DNA of 64,000 nucleotides from Meiothermus cerbereus DSM 11376 (GTDB taxonomy: Bacteria > Deinococcota > Deinococci > Deinococcales > Thermaceae): contig NZ_KK211061.1 in NCBI RefSeq assembly GCF_000620065.1, positions 106,585-170,584 on the forward strand, read 5' to 3'. The first letter of the stretch is position 1. The number at the start of each line of letters is the position of its first letter. The position numbers were made by a program, and so were the translations under genes. The notes beneath the pieces are model-generated. The model was given only the letters and a program-made list of their open reading frames with translations, was not told the DNA's origin and made no database searches. Shown piece by piece: positions 1-7,574 of this stretch.

Positions 1-108
1 CCTAAGCTGTACGGCACCACCGAGCGGTTTTTAGAAATGTTTGGGCTGGAAAGCCTGGCCGACCTGCCCCCGCTGGGGGAGGGCCCGGTGCTGCTTTTGC
101 GCAGCTAG
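1..108 (+). CDS. scpB: ScpB, C-terminal fragment
   Basis: The window opens inside this gene, and only the last 35 codons and a TAG stop are present. The visible residues, starting PKLYGTTERFLEMFGL and continuing to a SLADLPPL motif, match the conserved C-terminal end of segregation and condensation protein B. ScpB is the winged-helix partner of the SMC-ScpA chromosome-condensation complex in the cytoplasm. The stop codon is embedded in the start of a family-A repeat, so nothing else of this transcription unit follows directly. The identity rests on a short but characteristic segment. Confidence 0.75.
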   Translation, partial: PKLYGTTERFLEMFGLESLADLPPLGEGPVLLLRS

Positions 109-195
109 AGCGCTCTTGATAACAGCATTGCTTTGTCCTGCACAGCACAGTTGCCACCCGGAAGGGAGGCAACGTCTGTACGATAAAGCGGTTTC
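107..195 (+). repeat. Repeat family A, copy A1
   Basis: It begins with the palindrome AGAGCGCTCT, overlapping the scpB stop, and carries the family core (TTGCTTTGTCCTGCACAGCA, then a GCC..CCC/GGGAGGC hairpin and a GTCTGT motif). It shares this core with copies near 7452, 59430, 61437 (inverted) and 63224. Its right edge is uncertain. Confidence 0.7.
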
Positions 196-286
196 CACCA
201 AGAGCACAGCGAGCTTATTTCCGCCCCCAGTACCCGCCCTGGGCGGCGCCATAATGCGACGGGCCTGCGTGACGGCGGCCCTTCTA

Positions 287-292
287 TATAAT
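287..292 (+). promoter_or_regulatory. -10 box upstream of the ComB-like gene
   Basis: A perfect TATAAT lies about 45 nt before the GTG start at 337. A weak -35 candidate (CTGCGT, 265-270) is 16 nt upstream. A GGGAGG ribosome site (321-326) then precedes the start codon, so this gene appears to have a leadered mRNA. Confidence 0.5.
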
Positions 293-336
293 GCCCCAGG
301 AAGGGTGCGCGATGCACTAAGGGAGGCTATTACGCT

Positions 337-1071
337 GTGACGCTTCGGGTAGATTTAGTTCCCAAACCCCCATATCCCCAGCCGGTACTGGTAGTGGACG
401 TGTTTTATGGCAGCGCGGTGGGTGTTTTACTGGCTGCCGGAGCCCAGGAGGTCTGGGTTGCCAAGAGCGTGCGGGCTGCTTTAGTACTGGCTGAGGGCGG
501 TGCGCTGCTTCTGGGCGAACAGGAGGGTCTTCCGCTGGAGGGGTTTCATGGCGGAATCTCGTTGCAGAATTTGCCGGGGCTTCGGGTCGAGGGAAAATCC
601 TGTGTTCTGCTGGCCCCGCCACTGGCCGAGTCGTTGGAGCAGGTGCCGCCGCAGAGCGCCCTGGCTTATTTTCGCAACGCCAGAGCGGCGGTGGCTTACG
701 TCGCTGAGCAGCACATAGACACCGTGGTTGCCGCAACCCAGGCCCGGCTCGAGCCCAGCCTGGCCAATACCGTTGTGGCAGGTTTTATAGCCAAGCGCCT
801 GTACCAATCCCTGGGAAAGGAAGGTGCGCTACAGGAAGGCGCCCGGCTGGCTACTGCCCTGCTCAAATCCTTCCCAGACCCGCAAGAGGCGCTGGTGCAG
901 TCCGACCTGGGTAAACAACTTTACCGTGCAGGCCGTAGTGAAGAACTGGCCCTGGCTAGTTTGGTTAGCGTAGAAGAGGTAGTCCCCAGGCTAAGGCAAG
1001 TACGGCTGCTGGAGGCAAAGCAGTACGGCCTGACCAAAGATCGCTTTGGTTTTTGTTTTCAAGCGAGGTAG
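337..1071 (+). CDS. ComB-like protein, degenerate paralogue of 2-phosphosulfolactate phosphatase
   Basis: The 244-residue product aligns along its length with the canonical ComB encoded at 6651-7406: the same MxLRxDLVP opening, VVDV at residues 19-22, a GE motif, and similar size. It has lost most of the family signatures. The DVIRATT loop is DVFYGSA here, the GNSP motif is absent, and the CTTNGT segment is replaced by LLAPP. It therefore probably lacks phosphatase activity or uses another substrate. The start is GTG with GGGAGG about 10 nt upstream. It is followed after 3 nt by the glycosyltransferase gene, so the two are likely co-transcribed. Family membership is well supported; function is unknown. 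Confidence 0.7.
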   Translation: MTLRVDLVPKPPYPQPVLVVDVFYGSAVGVLLAAGAQEVWVAKSVRAALVLAEGGALLLGEQEGLPLEGFHGGISLQNLPGLRVEGKSCVLLAPPLAESLEQVPPQSALAYFRNARAAVAYVAEQHIDTVVAATQARLEPSLANTVVAGFIAKRLYQSLGKEGALQEGARLATALLKSFPDPQEALVQSDLGKQLYRAGRSEELALASLVSVEEVVPRLRQVRLLEAKQYGLTKDRFGFCFQAR

Positions 1072-1074
1072 GGC

Positions 1075-1827
1075 GTGCGCCGCGTAGAAGTTCTGGGTAC
1101 CCCAGTTGACCTGGTAGACCTCGAGCAAACCCTAAACTGGATCGAAAGCAAAATATCTCATCCTGAGCCCCACTGCGCCCAGATCATCACCACCAACCCC
1201 GAGGCCGTGGTGCGCGCTCAAAGCGAGCCTGCCCTCAAGCAAGCCCTTCAGGAGTGCGAGCTGATTACGGCCGATGGGGTTGGGATTGTCTGGGCGGTGA
1301 GGCTCCTTACGGGGCACCGCCTCACCGACCGGGTGCCGGGTTCGGAGATCCTGCCCGCGGCCTTTGCGCGCTTTGGGCCCCGCTTGCGTGTCTACTTTTT
1401 AGGAGCTGCCCCTGGGGTAGCCTTGCGCGCAGCGCAGAACGCTAAAGCCCGCTGGGGAATCCAGATTTGTGGGGTTCAAGATGGCTTTTTCACCGATGAA
1501 GAGGCCGTAGTGGAGGCCATCCGGCAGGCCCAGCCCGACTTGCTGGTGGTGGGAATGGGCGAACGACAGGACACCTTTATTCATCGTAACAAGGCCCGGC
1601 TGGGGGCCAGGGTGGCCATTGGCGTGGGCGGCATGATTGACGTACTGGCCGGAGAGGTTAAACGGGCTCCTGCCTGGGCACAACGGCTCAAGATTGAATG
1701 GCTGGTGCGCATAGCGCTAGACCGCCGACGCTGGGGCCGGTTTCCCCGGCTGCTGCATTTCGTGCGCCTGGTTTTAGGGGAAAAGCTTTGGCCTCAATCG
1801 GTGGGCAGCAGGGGTAGAGGTGAATAA
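1075..1827 (+). CDS. WecG/TagA/CpsF family glycosyltransferase
   Basis: The 250-residue protein shows the family pattern: an early TTNPE motif (about residues 38-42), a TADGVGIVWA segment, the RVPGSE motif, a YFLGAAPG segment, and the DLLVVGMGERQD and GVGGMIDVLAGEVKRAP segments near the C-terminus. Relatives transfer N-acetylmannosamine or a related sugar onto undecaprenyl-diphospho-GlcNAc at the inner face of the membrane during cell-envelope glycan synthesis. The start is GTG, 3 nt after the ComB-like gene. Which glycan it builds cannot be told from this window. The 3' flank has a weak CCTGGC...GCCAGG inverted repeat without a T-tract. Confidence 0.85.
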   Translation: MRRVEVLGTPVDLVDLEQTLNWIESKISHPEPHCAQIITTNPEAVVRAQSEPALKQALQECELITADGVGIVWAVRLLTGHRLTDRVPGSEILPAAFARFGPRLRVYFLGAAPGVALRAAQNAKARWGIQICGVQDGFFTDEEAVVEAIRQAQPDLLVVGMGERQDTFIHRNKARLGARVAIGVGGMIDVLAGEVKRAPAWAQRLKIEWLVRIALDRRRWGRFPRLLHFVRLVLGEKLWPQSVGSRGRGE

Positions 1828-1879
1828 AGCCTGGCACTACCCCATAAGTTGCGCCAGGGTAGATTGACAAAACCCGCGG

Positions 1880-2010
1880 AATGATATGAACCCCGCCTGA
1901 ATCGCTCCGTTAGGGAGAGGTTAGGGCACCATCTTTTTTCAGGCTGTTTCTACCCGCGCTTCAGGCGGGGGCCCCAGAAAAAGACCAAATCAAAGACATT
2001 TCTTATGAGT
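1880..2010 (-). repeat. Repeat family C, copy C4 (inverted)
   Basis: Read on the minus strand, this is a full copy of the ~125-bp family-C element: an ATAAGAAAT...GTCTTT lead-in, then GGGGCCCCCGCCTGAAG, about 75 nt, and GATTCAGGCGGGGTTCAT. The two CCCGCCTGAA/TTCAGGCGGG arms form a long-range stem. It matches copies at 35072, 50124 and 59509. Together with C5 it fills the 409-bp gap between convergent genes. Confidence 0.75.
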
Positions 2011-2084
2011 CTATGGACATCGGCCAGGCAGCCATGCTGCGGGCGGAGGCAGATCGAGCCCGCAGATCTCCAGCGCATACGAAC

Positions 2085-2180
2085 CCAAACGCGCAGCTCA
2101 AACCCGGCGGGATCTCCCCGCTGCTTCAGGTAGGAGCCCCAGCAAAAGAACCAACCCCGGACATTTCTTTTCTGCGGGGC
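2085..2180 (-). repeat. Repeat family C, truncated copy C5 (inverted)
   Basis: Only the first half of the family-C element is recognisable on the minus strand (AAAAGAAATGTCC, then GGGGCTCCTACCTGAAGC). The second TTCAGG arm is missing or diverged. It lies 75 nt from C4 in the same orientation, consistent with a decayed tandem copy. Nothing else is recognised between 1828 and 2236. Confidence 0.55.
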
Positions 2181-2236
2181 TGGTCGTAGCCAGGGCATCG
2201 CCTACCAGTACCCAGTACAGCAGTTGTGCATTGGTG

Positions 2237-3163
2237 CTACAGGTTCTCGGGGAACAGCCGGATGGGGGTGCGGTTTACGATGTTGTCCAGCACCTTCTGC
2301 AAGGCGGTATCCCGGATGGCTTGCTCCAGTCCACCCCTGACCTGTTCAAAAGACTGGAAACTGGCGGCCTCGACGCGGTTTAGCAAGATGATGTGATAGC
2401 CAAACTCGGTTTTGACTGGGGTCTTGGAGCTTTCTCCGGGTTTTAACGCGGTCAGGGCTAGCTCGAAGGGGGCTATATAGGTGCCTCTGGGTTCGCAGCC
2501 GAGGTTGCCGCCTTCGTCTTTGCTGCCGGGATCTTGTGAAAGCTCTTTGGCTAGGTCGGTAAACTTTTCACCCTTGCCCAGCCGGGCAATTACCTGATTG
2601 GCTTCTTGGGCCGTGCCAACCAGAATGTGTGAGGAGCAGTACCGCACTGGCACAACAAACTGCTGCTTGGAGACCAGGTAGAGCATCCGCAGCGCAGGTT
2701 CGCTGACCTGCAACCGCTGGAGCAGATGCTCGAGGTAGGCGTTATAAGTCAGAGCTTCGTAGACCAGCTCGTAGTAGGCCTCGATACCAGGAATACCGGC
2801 CTCGTTTAGGGCCTGGATAAACTCTTCCTCGTTCTCGAAGTCGGCTTTTACCTCCTCGATGGCTGCGTCTATATCCGTTTTTTGGGCGGCAAAGCCCGCT
2901 GTTTCAGCCGCAAGAACGATGGCCCGGTCACGGGCCATCCGATCCAGGAAGCGGGGCTTAAACTCGGCCAGTGCTGCTTCTGCTTCCGGGCTGTAGGTCT
3001 GGCCGCGCTGCCGCAAAAAATCGCGCACAAACAAACGGAACTGCAGGTCAAACTGGCTTTTGGTAATGGAGGAGCTGGCCACAGTGGCTACGACTGGGTT
3101 GGGCTGGGCCATAGCCAGCGAGCCTAGTGTCAAAAACAGCAACAGTACATGTTTCAGCTTCAT
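2237..3163 (-). CDS. Secreted parvulin-type peptidyl-prolyl isomerase (SurA/PrsA-like)
   Basis: The 308-residue protein starts with a classical signal peptide (MKLKHVLLLFLTLGSLAMA, cleavage before Q20). A SurA-type chaperone region with VATVASSSITKSQF near the mature N-terminus follows, then one parvulin domain at about residues 170-265 (SSHILVG..., DPGSKDEGGNLG, FGYHIILL). Such proteins assist folding of exported or outer-membrane proteins in the periplasm. A GAGG ribosome site precedes the ATG. It converges on the glycosyltransferase gene across a repeat-filled gap. Chaperone versus isomerase role is inferred from family. Confidence 0.85.
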   Translation of the reverse strand: MKLKHVLLLFLTLGSLAMAQPNPVVATVASSSITKSQFDLQFRLFVRDFLRQRGQTYSPEAEAALAEFKPRFLDRMARDRAIVLAAETAGFAAQKTDIDAAIEEVKADFENEEEFIQALNEAGIPGIEAYYELVYEALTYNAYLEHLLQRLQVSEPALRMLYLVSKQQFVVPVRYCSSHILVGTAQEANQVIARLGKGEKFTDLAKELSQDPGSKDEGGNLGCEPRGTYIAPFELALTALKPGESSKTPVKTEFGYHIILLNRVEAASFQSFEQVRGGLEQAIRDTALQKVLDNIVNRTPIRLFPENL

Positions 3164-3406
3164 CTACACACCTCTAGGGCAGCATATTCTCAACCCGCCA
3201 TATGGCTTGCGATGGTTGCAGAACTGCTTGTGGGGTTATGCTAACACGTTCTGGGCTCCACCGTGTTTACAGCGAGCAAAACCGCCCTGCCCAGGATCGG
3301 GCTGCACAGGATAGAATCGGCAGGTGTGCAAGAGTTTTGATGTTTCGAGCAGTTTGGGTGTTTGGCTGGGTTTCAGACCCTACGGTCTGGGGTGCGGGGC
3401 CAGCGC

Positions 3407-4714
3407 ATGAGTAAAGCAGTCATCATCGGTGGGGGGCTTTCGGGATTAACCGCGGCCTACTGGGCCAGCCAAGCCGGGCTCGAGGTCAGCCTGCTCGAGG
3501 CCACCCACAACCTGGGCGGCCACAACCAGACGGTGAAGCTGGAAGGCTGGGCGCTTGAGCTGGGCGACGGGTATTTCGACGAGCAGCCCAGCACCCTGTT
3601 CACACTATGCACCGAGCTGGGCCTAAAGCCACAGCCACTTCCCAGCCTAAAACGGGTGGTTCGCTCCAGGGGACAGGACTGGGTTCTGCCCCCCGGTCTG
3701 AACCCGGCTACCGGCTATGGCCTGCATCGGCTGGTGGAGCTGCCCTTTGGCCGCCGGGTCAAATGGCGGCTTGGCACCGAACGCCTGGCGCCCCCCGCAT
3801 TGGTTAAAGATGAGCCACTGGGTGCTTTTTTTCGCCGGAGGTTGGGCCCGGAGGTGTGGGAGGTGCTGGAGCCATACCTGGGTGTGCTGCTGGGCGGCCC
3901 GGCAGAGGAGGCTTCGACGCCCGAAGCTTTTGCTGCCCTGCTGCAGCTCGAGCGCCAGGGGGGTCTGATGGTGGGTAGCCGCCGGCTCAAGTCGGAGGGC
4001 CGCTGGCACCTGGCTGCTGGAATGGGCAGTCTGATCCAGGCCCTGGCCAACCACCTGCAAAAAGCCCGGATTCTTACCGGCCAGGAGGCCCTGGCCGTTT
4101 CCCGCGATGCAGGCCGCTGGCAGGTGCATCTGCGGGGAGGCAGCCTCGAGGCGGATGCAGTTGTGGTCGCGCTCCCGGCCCCTCGAGCAGCCCAGGTTTT
4201 CCGTCCGACAGCCCCGCAAATGACCACCCTGCTCAACCAGTTCCCCTACCAGCACAGCGCCAGGGCGTATCTGCTCTACCGACACCCCCAACCGGACATC
4301 GAGCCAGCCGAATACTACTGGGCCCAGGCGGAGGGTTATGCGGGCTGGGCCCTGCGGCAAACCCAGCTCAACCCGGAGCTGAGCCTGGCCCGCGTGCAGT
4401 TCGTTGGAGATGTGGCCCGTTCTACCGATGCCGAGCTTTCTCGCCTGGCCCAGCTCGACACCAGCCGCCACCTGCAAACCCCAATACGCCCCCTGGCCGC
4501 CTGGGTTTTCCGCCAGCCGCGCTCGAGGCCCCAGTTCACCCAGGGCCATACCCGCCGGGTCGAAGCCCTCGAGCGGGCCCTGGTGCATGCGCCCGGCCTC
4601 TTCCTTACCGGGGGCTACCTGGCTGGCCCTGGTCTGGCCCACCAGATCCAACACAGCCATAAGACCGTTCAGCACATGCTTAACTTCCTGGCCCTCTCGG
4701 CCCCCCAGGAGTAA
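3407..4714 (+). CDS. FAD-dependent oxidoreductase, protoporphyrinogen oxidase/phytoene desaturase-like
   Basis: The protein is 435 residues from the ATG at 3407. An upstream TTG-initiated extension lacks family residues, so this ATG was chosen. It opens with a dinucleotide-binding Rossmann motif (GGGLSGLTAAYWASQAGL, then the LLEA acidic residue and LGGHNQT). The C-terminal FAD segment (LFLTGGYLAGPGLAHQIQ) is typical of the amine oxidase/HemY/CrtI superfamily. Possible roles are heme synthesis or carotenoid modification; no pathway neighbours decide between them. The TAA stop abuts a family-B element. Confidence 0.7.
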   Translation: MSKAVIIGGGLSGLTAAYWASQAGLEVSLLEATHNLGGHNQTVKLEGWALELGDGYFDEQPSTLFTLCTELGLKPQPLPSLKRVVRSRGQDWVLPPGLNPATGYGLHRLVELPFGRRVKWRLGTERLAPPALVKDEPLGAFFRRRLGPEVWEVLEPYLGVLLGGPAEEASTPEAFAALLQLERQGGLMVGSRRLKSEGRWHLAAGMGSLIQALANHLQKARILTGQEALAVSRDAGRWQVHLRGGSLEADAVVVALPAPRAAQVFRPTAPQMTTLLNQFPYQHSARAYLLYRHPQPDIEPAEYYWAQAEGYAGWALRQTQLNPELSLARVQFVGDVARSTDAELSRLAQLDTSRHLQTPIRPLAAWVFRQPRSRPQFTQGHTRRVEALERALVHAPGLFLTGGYLAGPGLAHQIQHSHKTVQHMLNFLALSAPQE

Positions 4715-4839
4715 TACCGGATTCAAAAAGATAATCTTCAAACAAAAAGCGCTAAGAGGCTATCTTTTTGAATCCTAGAGCACTCCCTTTGGTCGGGTTA
4801 GTTCGTCACCGTTCGGTGACGAACTAACCGAATCTGGTA
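4715..4839 (+). repeat. Repeat family B, copy B1 (125 bp, short form)
   Basis: A MITE-like element with imperfect 10-bp terminal inverted repeats (TACCGGATTC ... GAATCTGGTA, one mismatch). Inside are two perfect hairpins: GGATTCAAAAAGATA paired with TATCTTTTTGAATCC, and GTTAGTTCGTCACCG paired with CGGTGACGAACTAAC. It is nearly identical to B2 at 12929-13053 and lies directly after the stop codon of the flavoprotein gene. It encodes no transposase. Confidence 0.9.
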
Positions 4840-4922
4840 TAAAAAGCCGTAGGGGCTGGGGGACAACCTGCTTTACCAATCTACCGCCGCATGTCTGTCC
4901 GACCTTTCCAGGGCAGGCCTGT

Positions 4923-5579
4923 TCAGCCCAGCCGTATTTCCGGGAGGCCTTGTACCAGGTGTTCGTCGTGGGTGGCAATGATAACGGCGGTGCCCAGGTC
5001 TTTGGCTAAGTTGAGCATGAGTTCCCAAACCTTCTCGGCATTGCGCCGATCCAGGCTGCCGGTAGGCTCGTCGGCCAGGAGCAGCCTGGGCCGGTTGTAG
5101 AGGGCCCGGGCCACCGCGATTCGCTGCCGTTCGCCGCCGGAGAGGGCTTTGGGGCGCAGCTTGGCTCGGTTTGGCAGCCCAATCCGCTGCAACAACTCCT
5201 GGCCCCAGGCTGTATCTACCTCGCCTGCCAGGTATCCGGGAACCAGGATGTTCTCCAGCGCCGTGAGCTCGGCTTGCAGGTAGTGATGCTGAAAAACCAG
5301 GCCAGTGAAGCGCAGCCTGCGCTGGGCCAGCTCCTCTTCTTGTGCGCGAATGCTCTGCCCCTGCCACCTGATCTCACCTTGCTGGAGGTTCAGCAAGCCA
5401 GCCAGCAGGTGTAAAAGGGTGGTTTTGCCACTGCCCGAGGGGCCCAGAATTACCCGAACCTCGCCCTTATGCAGCGAGAAGCTGAGGTTCTGGAATAGCT
5501 TGACTTCGTCGTAGGAAAAGCTCAGGTCGGTGACTTCCAGCACCGGCGTGTTGTCTGCTATTGGCAAAGCGTTACGCAC
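4923..5579 (-). CDS. ABC transporter ATP-binding protein, LolD/MacB type
   Basis: The 218-residue nucleotide-binding domain contains Walker A GPSGSGKTT (about residues 45-53), signature LSGGERQRIA, Walker B LLLADEPT and the ATHDEH switch histidine. Its size and the FQHHYL Q-loop resemble LolD/FtsE/MacB-type ATPases, which partner with FtsX-fold permeases in lipoprotein or envelope export. No partner permease is in the window. The GTG at 5579 lies 8 nt after a TACACT box, suggesting a leaderless mRNA. A later GTG (5543) would also preserve the domain. Its promoter overlaps that of the divergent Crp-family gene. Confidence 0.8.
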   Translation of the reverse strand: MRNALPIADNTPVLEVTDLSFSYDEVKLFQNLSFSLHKGEVRVILGPSGSGKTTLLHLLAGLLNLQQGEIRWQGQSIRAQEEELAQRRLRFTGLVFQHHYLQAELTALENILVPGYLAGEVDTAWGQELLQRIGLPNRAKLRPKALSGGERQRIAVARALYNRPRLLLADEPTGSLDRRNAEKVWELMLNLAKDLGTAVIIATHDEHLVQGLPEIRLG

Positions 5580-5593
5580 CCTTGTAGAGTGTA
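5561..5593. promoter_or_regulatory. Overlapping divergent promoters of the ABC ATPase and Crp-family genes
   Basis: Plus strand: TTGGCA (5561-5566), 18 nt, TAGAGT (5585-5590), 7 nt, then ATG at 5598. Minus strand: TACACT (5593-5588), 8 nt, then GTG at 5579. The two -10 boxes overlap by 3 bp, so RNA polymerase could probably occupy only one at a time. Both give leaderless mRNAs. Confidence 0.5.
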
Positions 5594-5597
5594 CCTG

Positions 5598-6275
5598 ATG
5601 TTGGCTGACACACAGGTACTTGCCAAGACCCCCCTATTTCAAGGGGTACCTCCTCAGGCGCTCGAGGTAGCCCGGGAGGCCTTTGTTACCCGCAACTACC
5701 CAGCGGGTAAACTGATATTTGAAGCAGGAGATATGGGGGCCGCGCTCTATATTGTGCAAAGCGGCCAGGTTCGTATCTTCCGAACCTACCTGGATGGCCG
5801 TGAGCGGATGTTTGCTTACCTGGGTCCTGGGGAAGTGTTTGGGGAGATGAGCCTGCTGGATGACCAGCCCCGCAGCGCCTCGGCGGAAACCACCCTGGAC
5901 TCGGTGCTCCTGGTCTTATACCAGGATGCCTACTGGAGCCTGGTGCGCAAATGGCCGGAGATCTTGCACAACCTGGCGACCATCCTGGCAAGGCGTTTGC
6001 GTGAGGCCGACCTCGAGCTCGAGGTGCTTTCCTTTGAGGAGGCCCGGGGCAGGGTGGCCTACGCCCTGACCAAGCTGCGCAAGCAGCGGTATGGCGATGG
6101 GCTCAAGATGAAGCTGACCCACCAGGAACTGGCCCAGCTCTCCGGGACCAGCCGCGAGACAGTAACTCGAGTGCTGCACACCTTGCGGGAAGAAGAGCTG
6201 GTGAAGGTGGGCTCGGGCTATGTGGAAATTCTCGACCCAGCAGGGCTAGAAGAAGTTTTGTTCGGATTGCGCTAA
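5598..6275 (+). CDS. Crp/Fnr family transcriptional regulator
   Basis: The protein is 225 residues from the ATG at 5598. The cyclic-nucleotide-binding fold runs from about residue 10 to 125 (PLFQGVPPQAL, GEVFGEMSLLDDQPRSASAET). A dimerisation helix follows, then a Crp-type winged helix (LTHQELAQLSGTSRETVTRVL). The GEMSLLD...RSASA segment resembles the cAMP pocket, but ligand binding is not proven. Thermus relatives include Crp and SdrP. A GTG 9 nt upstream is in frame; ATG is preferred because TAGAGT lies 7 nt before it. Confidence 0.85.
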   Translation: MLADTQVLAKTPLFQGVPPQALEVAREAFVTRNYPAGKLIFEAGDMGAALYIVQSGQVRIFRTYLDGRERMFAYLGPGEVFGEMSLLDDQPRSASAETTLDSVLLVLYQDAYWSLVRKWPEILHNLATILARRLREADLELEVLSFEEARGRVAYALTKLRKQRYGDGLKMKLTHQELAQLSGTSRETVTRVLHTLREEELVKVGSGYVEILDPAGLEEVLFGLR

Positions 6276-6650
6276 GCCAGCCTCGGGCGGGATAGCCACG
6301 CATCGGGCAGCCTGCTGCAGCAAAAATACTGGCCCTGCTTCGACCCGCTCGTTGGTGCGGTCAAGGTTATCTATCGCTGTGGGGACGGGGTTTCCTCTGA
6401 GGGCTCTTTACACAGCCGTGGGGTTATCCATTATGATTCCCTTCGTCCTCATCTATGTCTCAGCTTGCGCCCCCCCTTTTTGCCAACCAGCTCGCCGGTG
6501 CGCTGGTGGTTTTTGCTGCCTGGGCGACCGACGCCGGCAAAAAGCAGCCACCTCACAGCCTTTTGACCGCTGGACATGGTGAGGTTTTAGACCCCCTGCA
6601 TCAAGCCGACCCAGGGCTGTGGGGAGAGACCTTCTTTTGAGGCGAGAGAT
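6276..6650 (+). other. 375-bp gap upstream of comB
   Basis: It holds no repeat family and no recognised RNA gene. A candidate promoter, TTTACA (6407-6412), 19 nt, TATGAT (6432-6437), could serve comB. A GAGGCGAG ribosome site (6639-6646) precedes the comB ATG. A possible 61-codon open frame (6455-6640) is listed separately. Confidence 0.4.
6455..6640 (+). CDS. Possible small protein ahead of comB
   Basis: A 61-codon frame starts at ATG 18 nt after a TATGAT box and ends in TGA only 10 nt before the comB start, with the comB ribosome site overlapping its end. It has an alanine/valine-rich stretch ([12 protein letters not shown]) too short to call a membrane helix with confidence. There is no ribosome site before it and no family is recognised. 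It could be a translationally coupled leader frame or chance. Confidence 0.25.
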   Translation: MSQLAPPLFANQLAGALVVFAAWATDAGKKQPPHSLLTAGHGEVLDPLHQADPGLWGETFF

Positions 6651-7406
6651 ATGCGCTTACGGGCTGATCTAGTTCCCCAGGACAACCTGAGCTACCCCGA
6701 TGTGGTGCTGGTAGTAGACGTGATTCGGGCCACAACCACCGCGACGGCCTATTTAGAGGCGGGGGCCAGCGCTTTGTACTTCACCTCCAGCCTGGAAAGC
6801 GCCCGGGCCTTCCGCGACACCGATGTGATACTGGCCGGTGAGGAAGGGGGACTCAAACCCGCAGGTTTTGACTACGGCAACTCGCCGAGGGAAGCGCTGG
6901 AGGCGCCGGTGGGCGGAAAAATTGTGGTGATGTGCACTACCAACGGCACCCGTACCGCACACCTGGCCTCCCGTAGCGCCAAACACGTGCTGCTGGCCTC
7001 GCTCTATAACGCCCACGCCGCAGCCCGTTTGGCGCACCAGCTTGCTACCGAGGAAGTTGCTATTTTGTGTGCGGGCAAAGAAGGGCGGATTGGGCTGGAC
7101 GATGTGTATACCGCAGGTGTGCTGGCTGAGTTTTTGCAGATTATGGGTTCTTATGAACTCGAGGATGGGGCGCTTACAGCCCTTACCACGCGCCGGGCCT
7201 ACCCCGATCCACTCGAGCCCCTCCACCTGTCCGGTGCTGCCCAGGCCCTGCGCCAGGTGGGACTCGAGGCCGATGTGCCTTTCTGTGCCCAGATTGCAGC
7301 CTCGCCTGCGGTGGCGATGCTTGAAGGGCGGGTGGGGGAGGCCCTTATTTTCACACGAGCCCAGCGCCCGACCAACAGCAGCTCGAGCCAGGTTCCGGCC
7401 CTATAG
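6651..7406 (+). CDS. comB: 2-phosphosulfolactate phosphatase
   Basis: The 251-residue protein carries the ComB hallmarks: [11 protein letters not shown] (residues 21-31), AGEEGG near 62-67, YGNSPREA near 75-82, [10 protein letters not shown] near 94-103, and the [12 protein letters not shown] motif. ComB is a Mg2+-dependent enzyme that removes phosphate from (R)-2-phospho-3-sulfolactate. It was defined in coenzyme M synthesis but is also widespread in bacteria that make no coenzyme M, where its role is unclear. No other sulfolactate-pathway gene is visible here. A degenerate paralogue lies at 337-1071. Confidence 0.85.
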   Translation: MRLRADLVPQDNLSYPDVVLVVDVIRATTTATAYLEAGASALYFTSSLESARAFRDTDVILAGEEGGLKPAGFDYGNSPREALEAPVGGKIVVMCTTNGTRTAHLASRSAKHVLLASLYNAHAAARLAHQLATEEVAILCAGKEGRIGLDDVYTAGVLAEFLQIMGSYELEDGALTALTTRRAYPDPLEPLHLSGAAQALRQVGLEADVPFCAQIAASPAVAMLEGRVGEALIFTRAQRPTNSSSSQVPAL

Positions 7407-7451
7407 TGGAGGCCTCAGGGAAAAGAACATGCAAAGCCCTATCAGGATATA

Positions 7452-7545
7452 GCGCGTTCTTCATAACTTGATTGCTATGTTCAGTACAGCACAGTGGCCT
7501 CCCGGATGGGAGGCCATGCCTGTGAAGAGTGCGATAGTCTGGGCC
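7452..7545 (+). repeat. Repeat family A, copy A2
   Basis: The copy contains AACTTGATTGCTATGTTCAG, a GTACAGCACAGTGGCC segment, the GGCCTCCC/GGGAGGCC hairpin and the CTGTGAAGAGTGCGATA tail shared with A5 at 63224. It lies between the convergent 3' ends of comB and asnS. Confidence 0.7.
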
Positions 7546-7574
7546 AAAGCGGAGTGCTTTGGGTGAGGTTTTTT

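Noticed and set aside
41-340. 99-codon frame overlapping the scpB end, repeat A1 and the ComB-like promoter
   Set aside because: It crosses a stop-codon region, a dispersed repeat and a TATAAT box, and shows no family resemblance. The frames on either side are better explained.
3647-4741. Long open frame (364 codons) antisense to the flavoprotein gene
   Set aside because: It mirrors a clear FAD-binding protein on the other strand. Long antisense frames are common in GC-rich coding DNA, and it has no recognisable motif.
4775-4978. Small frame ending in IPDSVSSSPNGDELTRPKGVL antisense to B1
   Set aside because: The peptide comes from the repeat and the rest is not conserved. The same tail is real only where B2 interrupts the formamidase gene.
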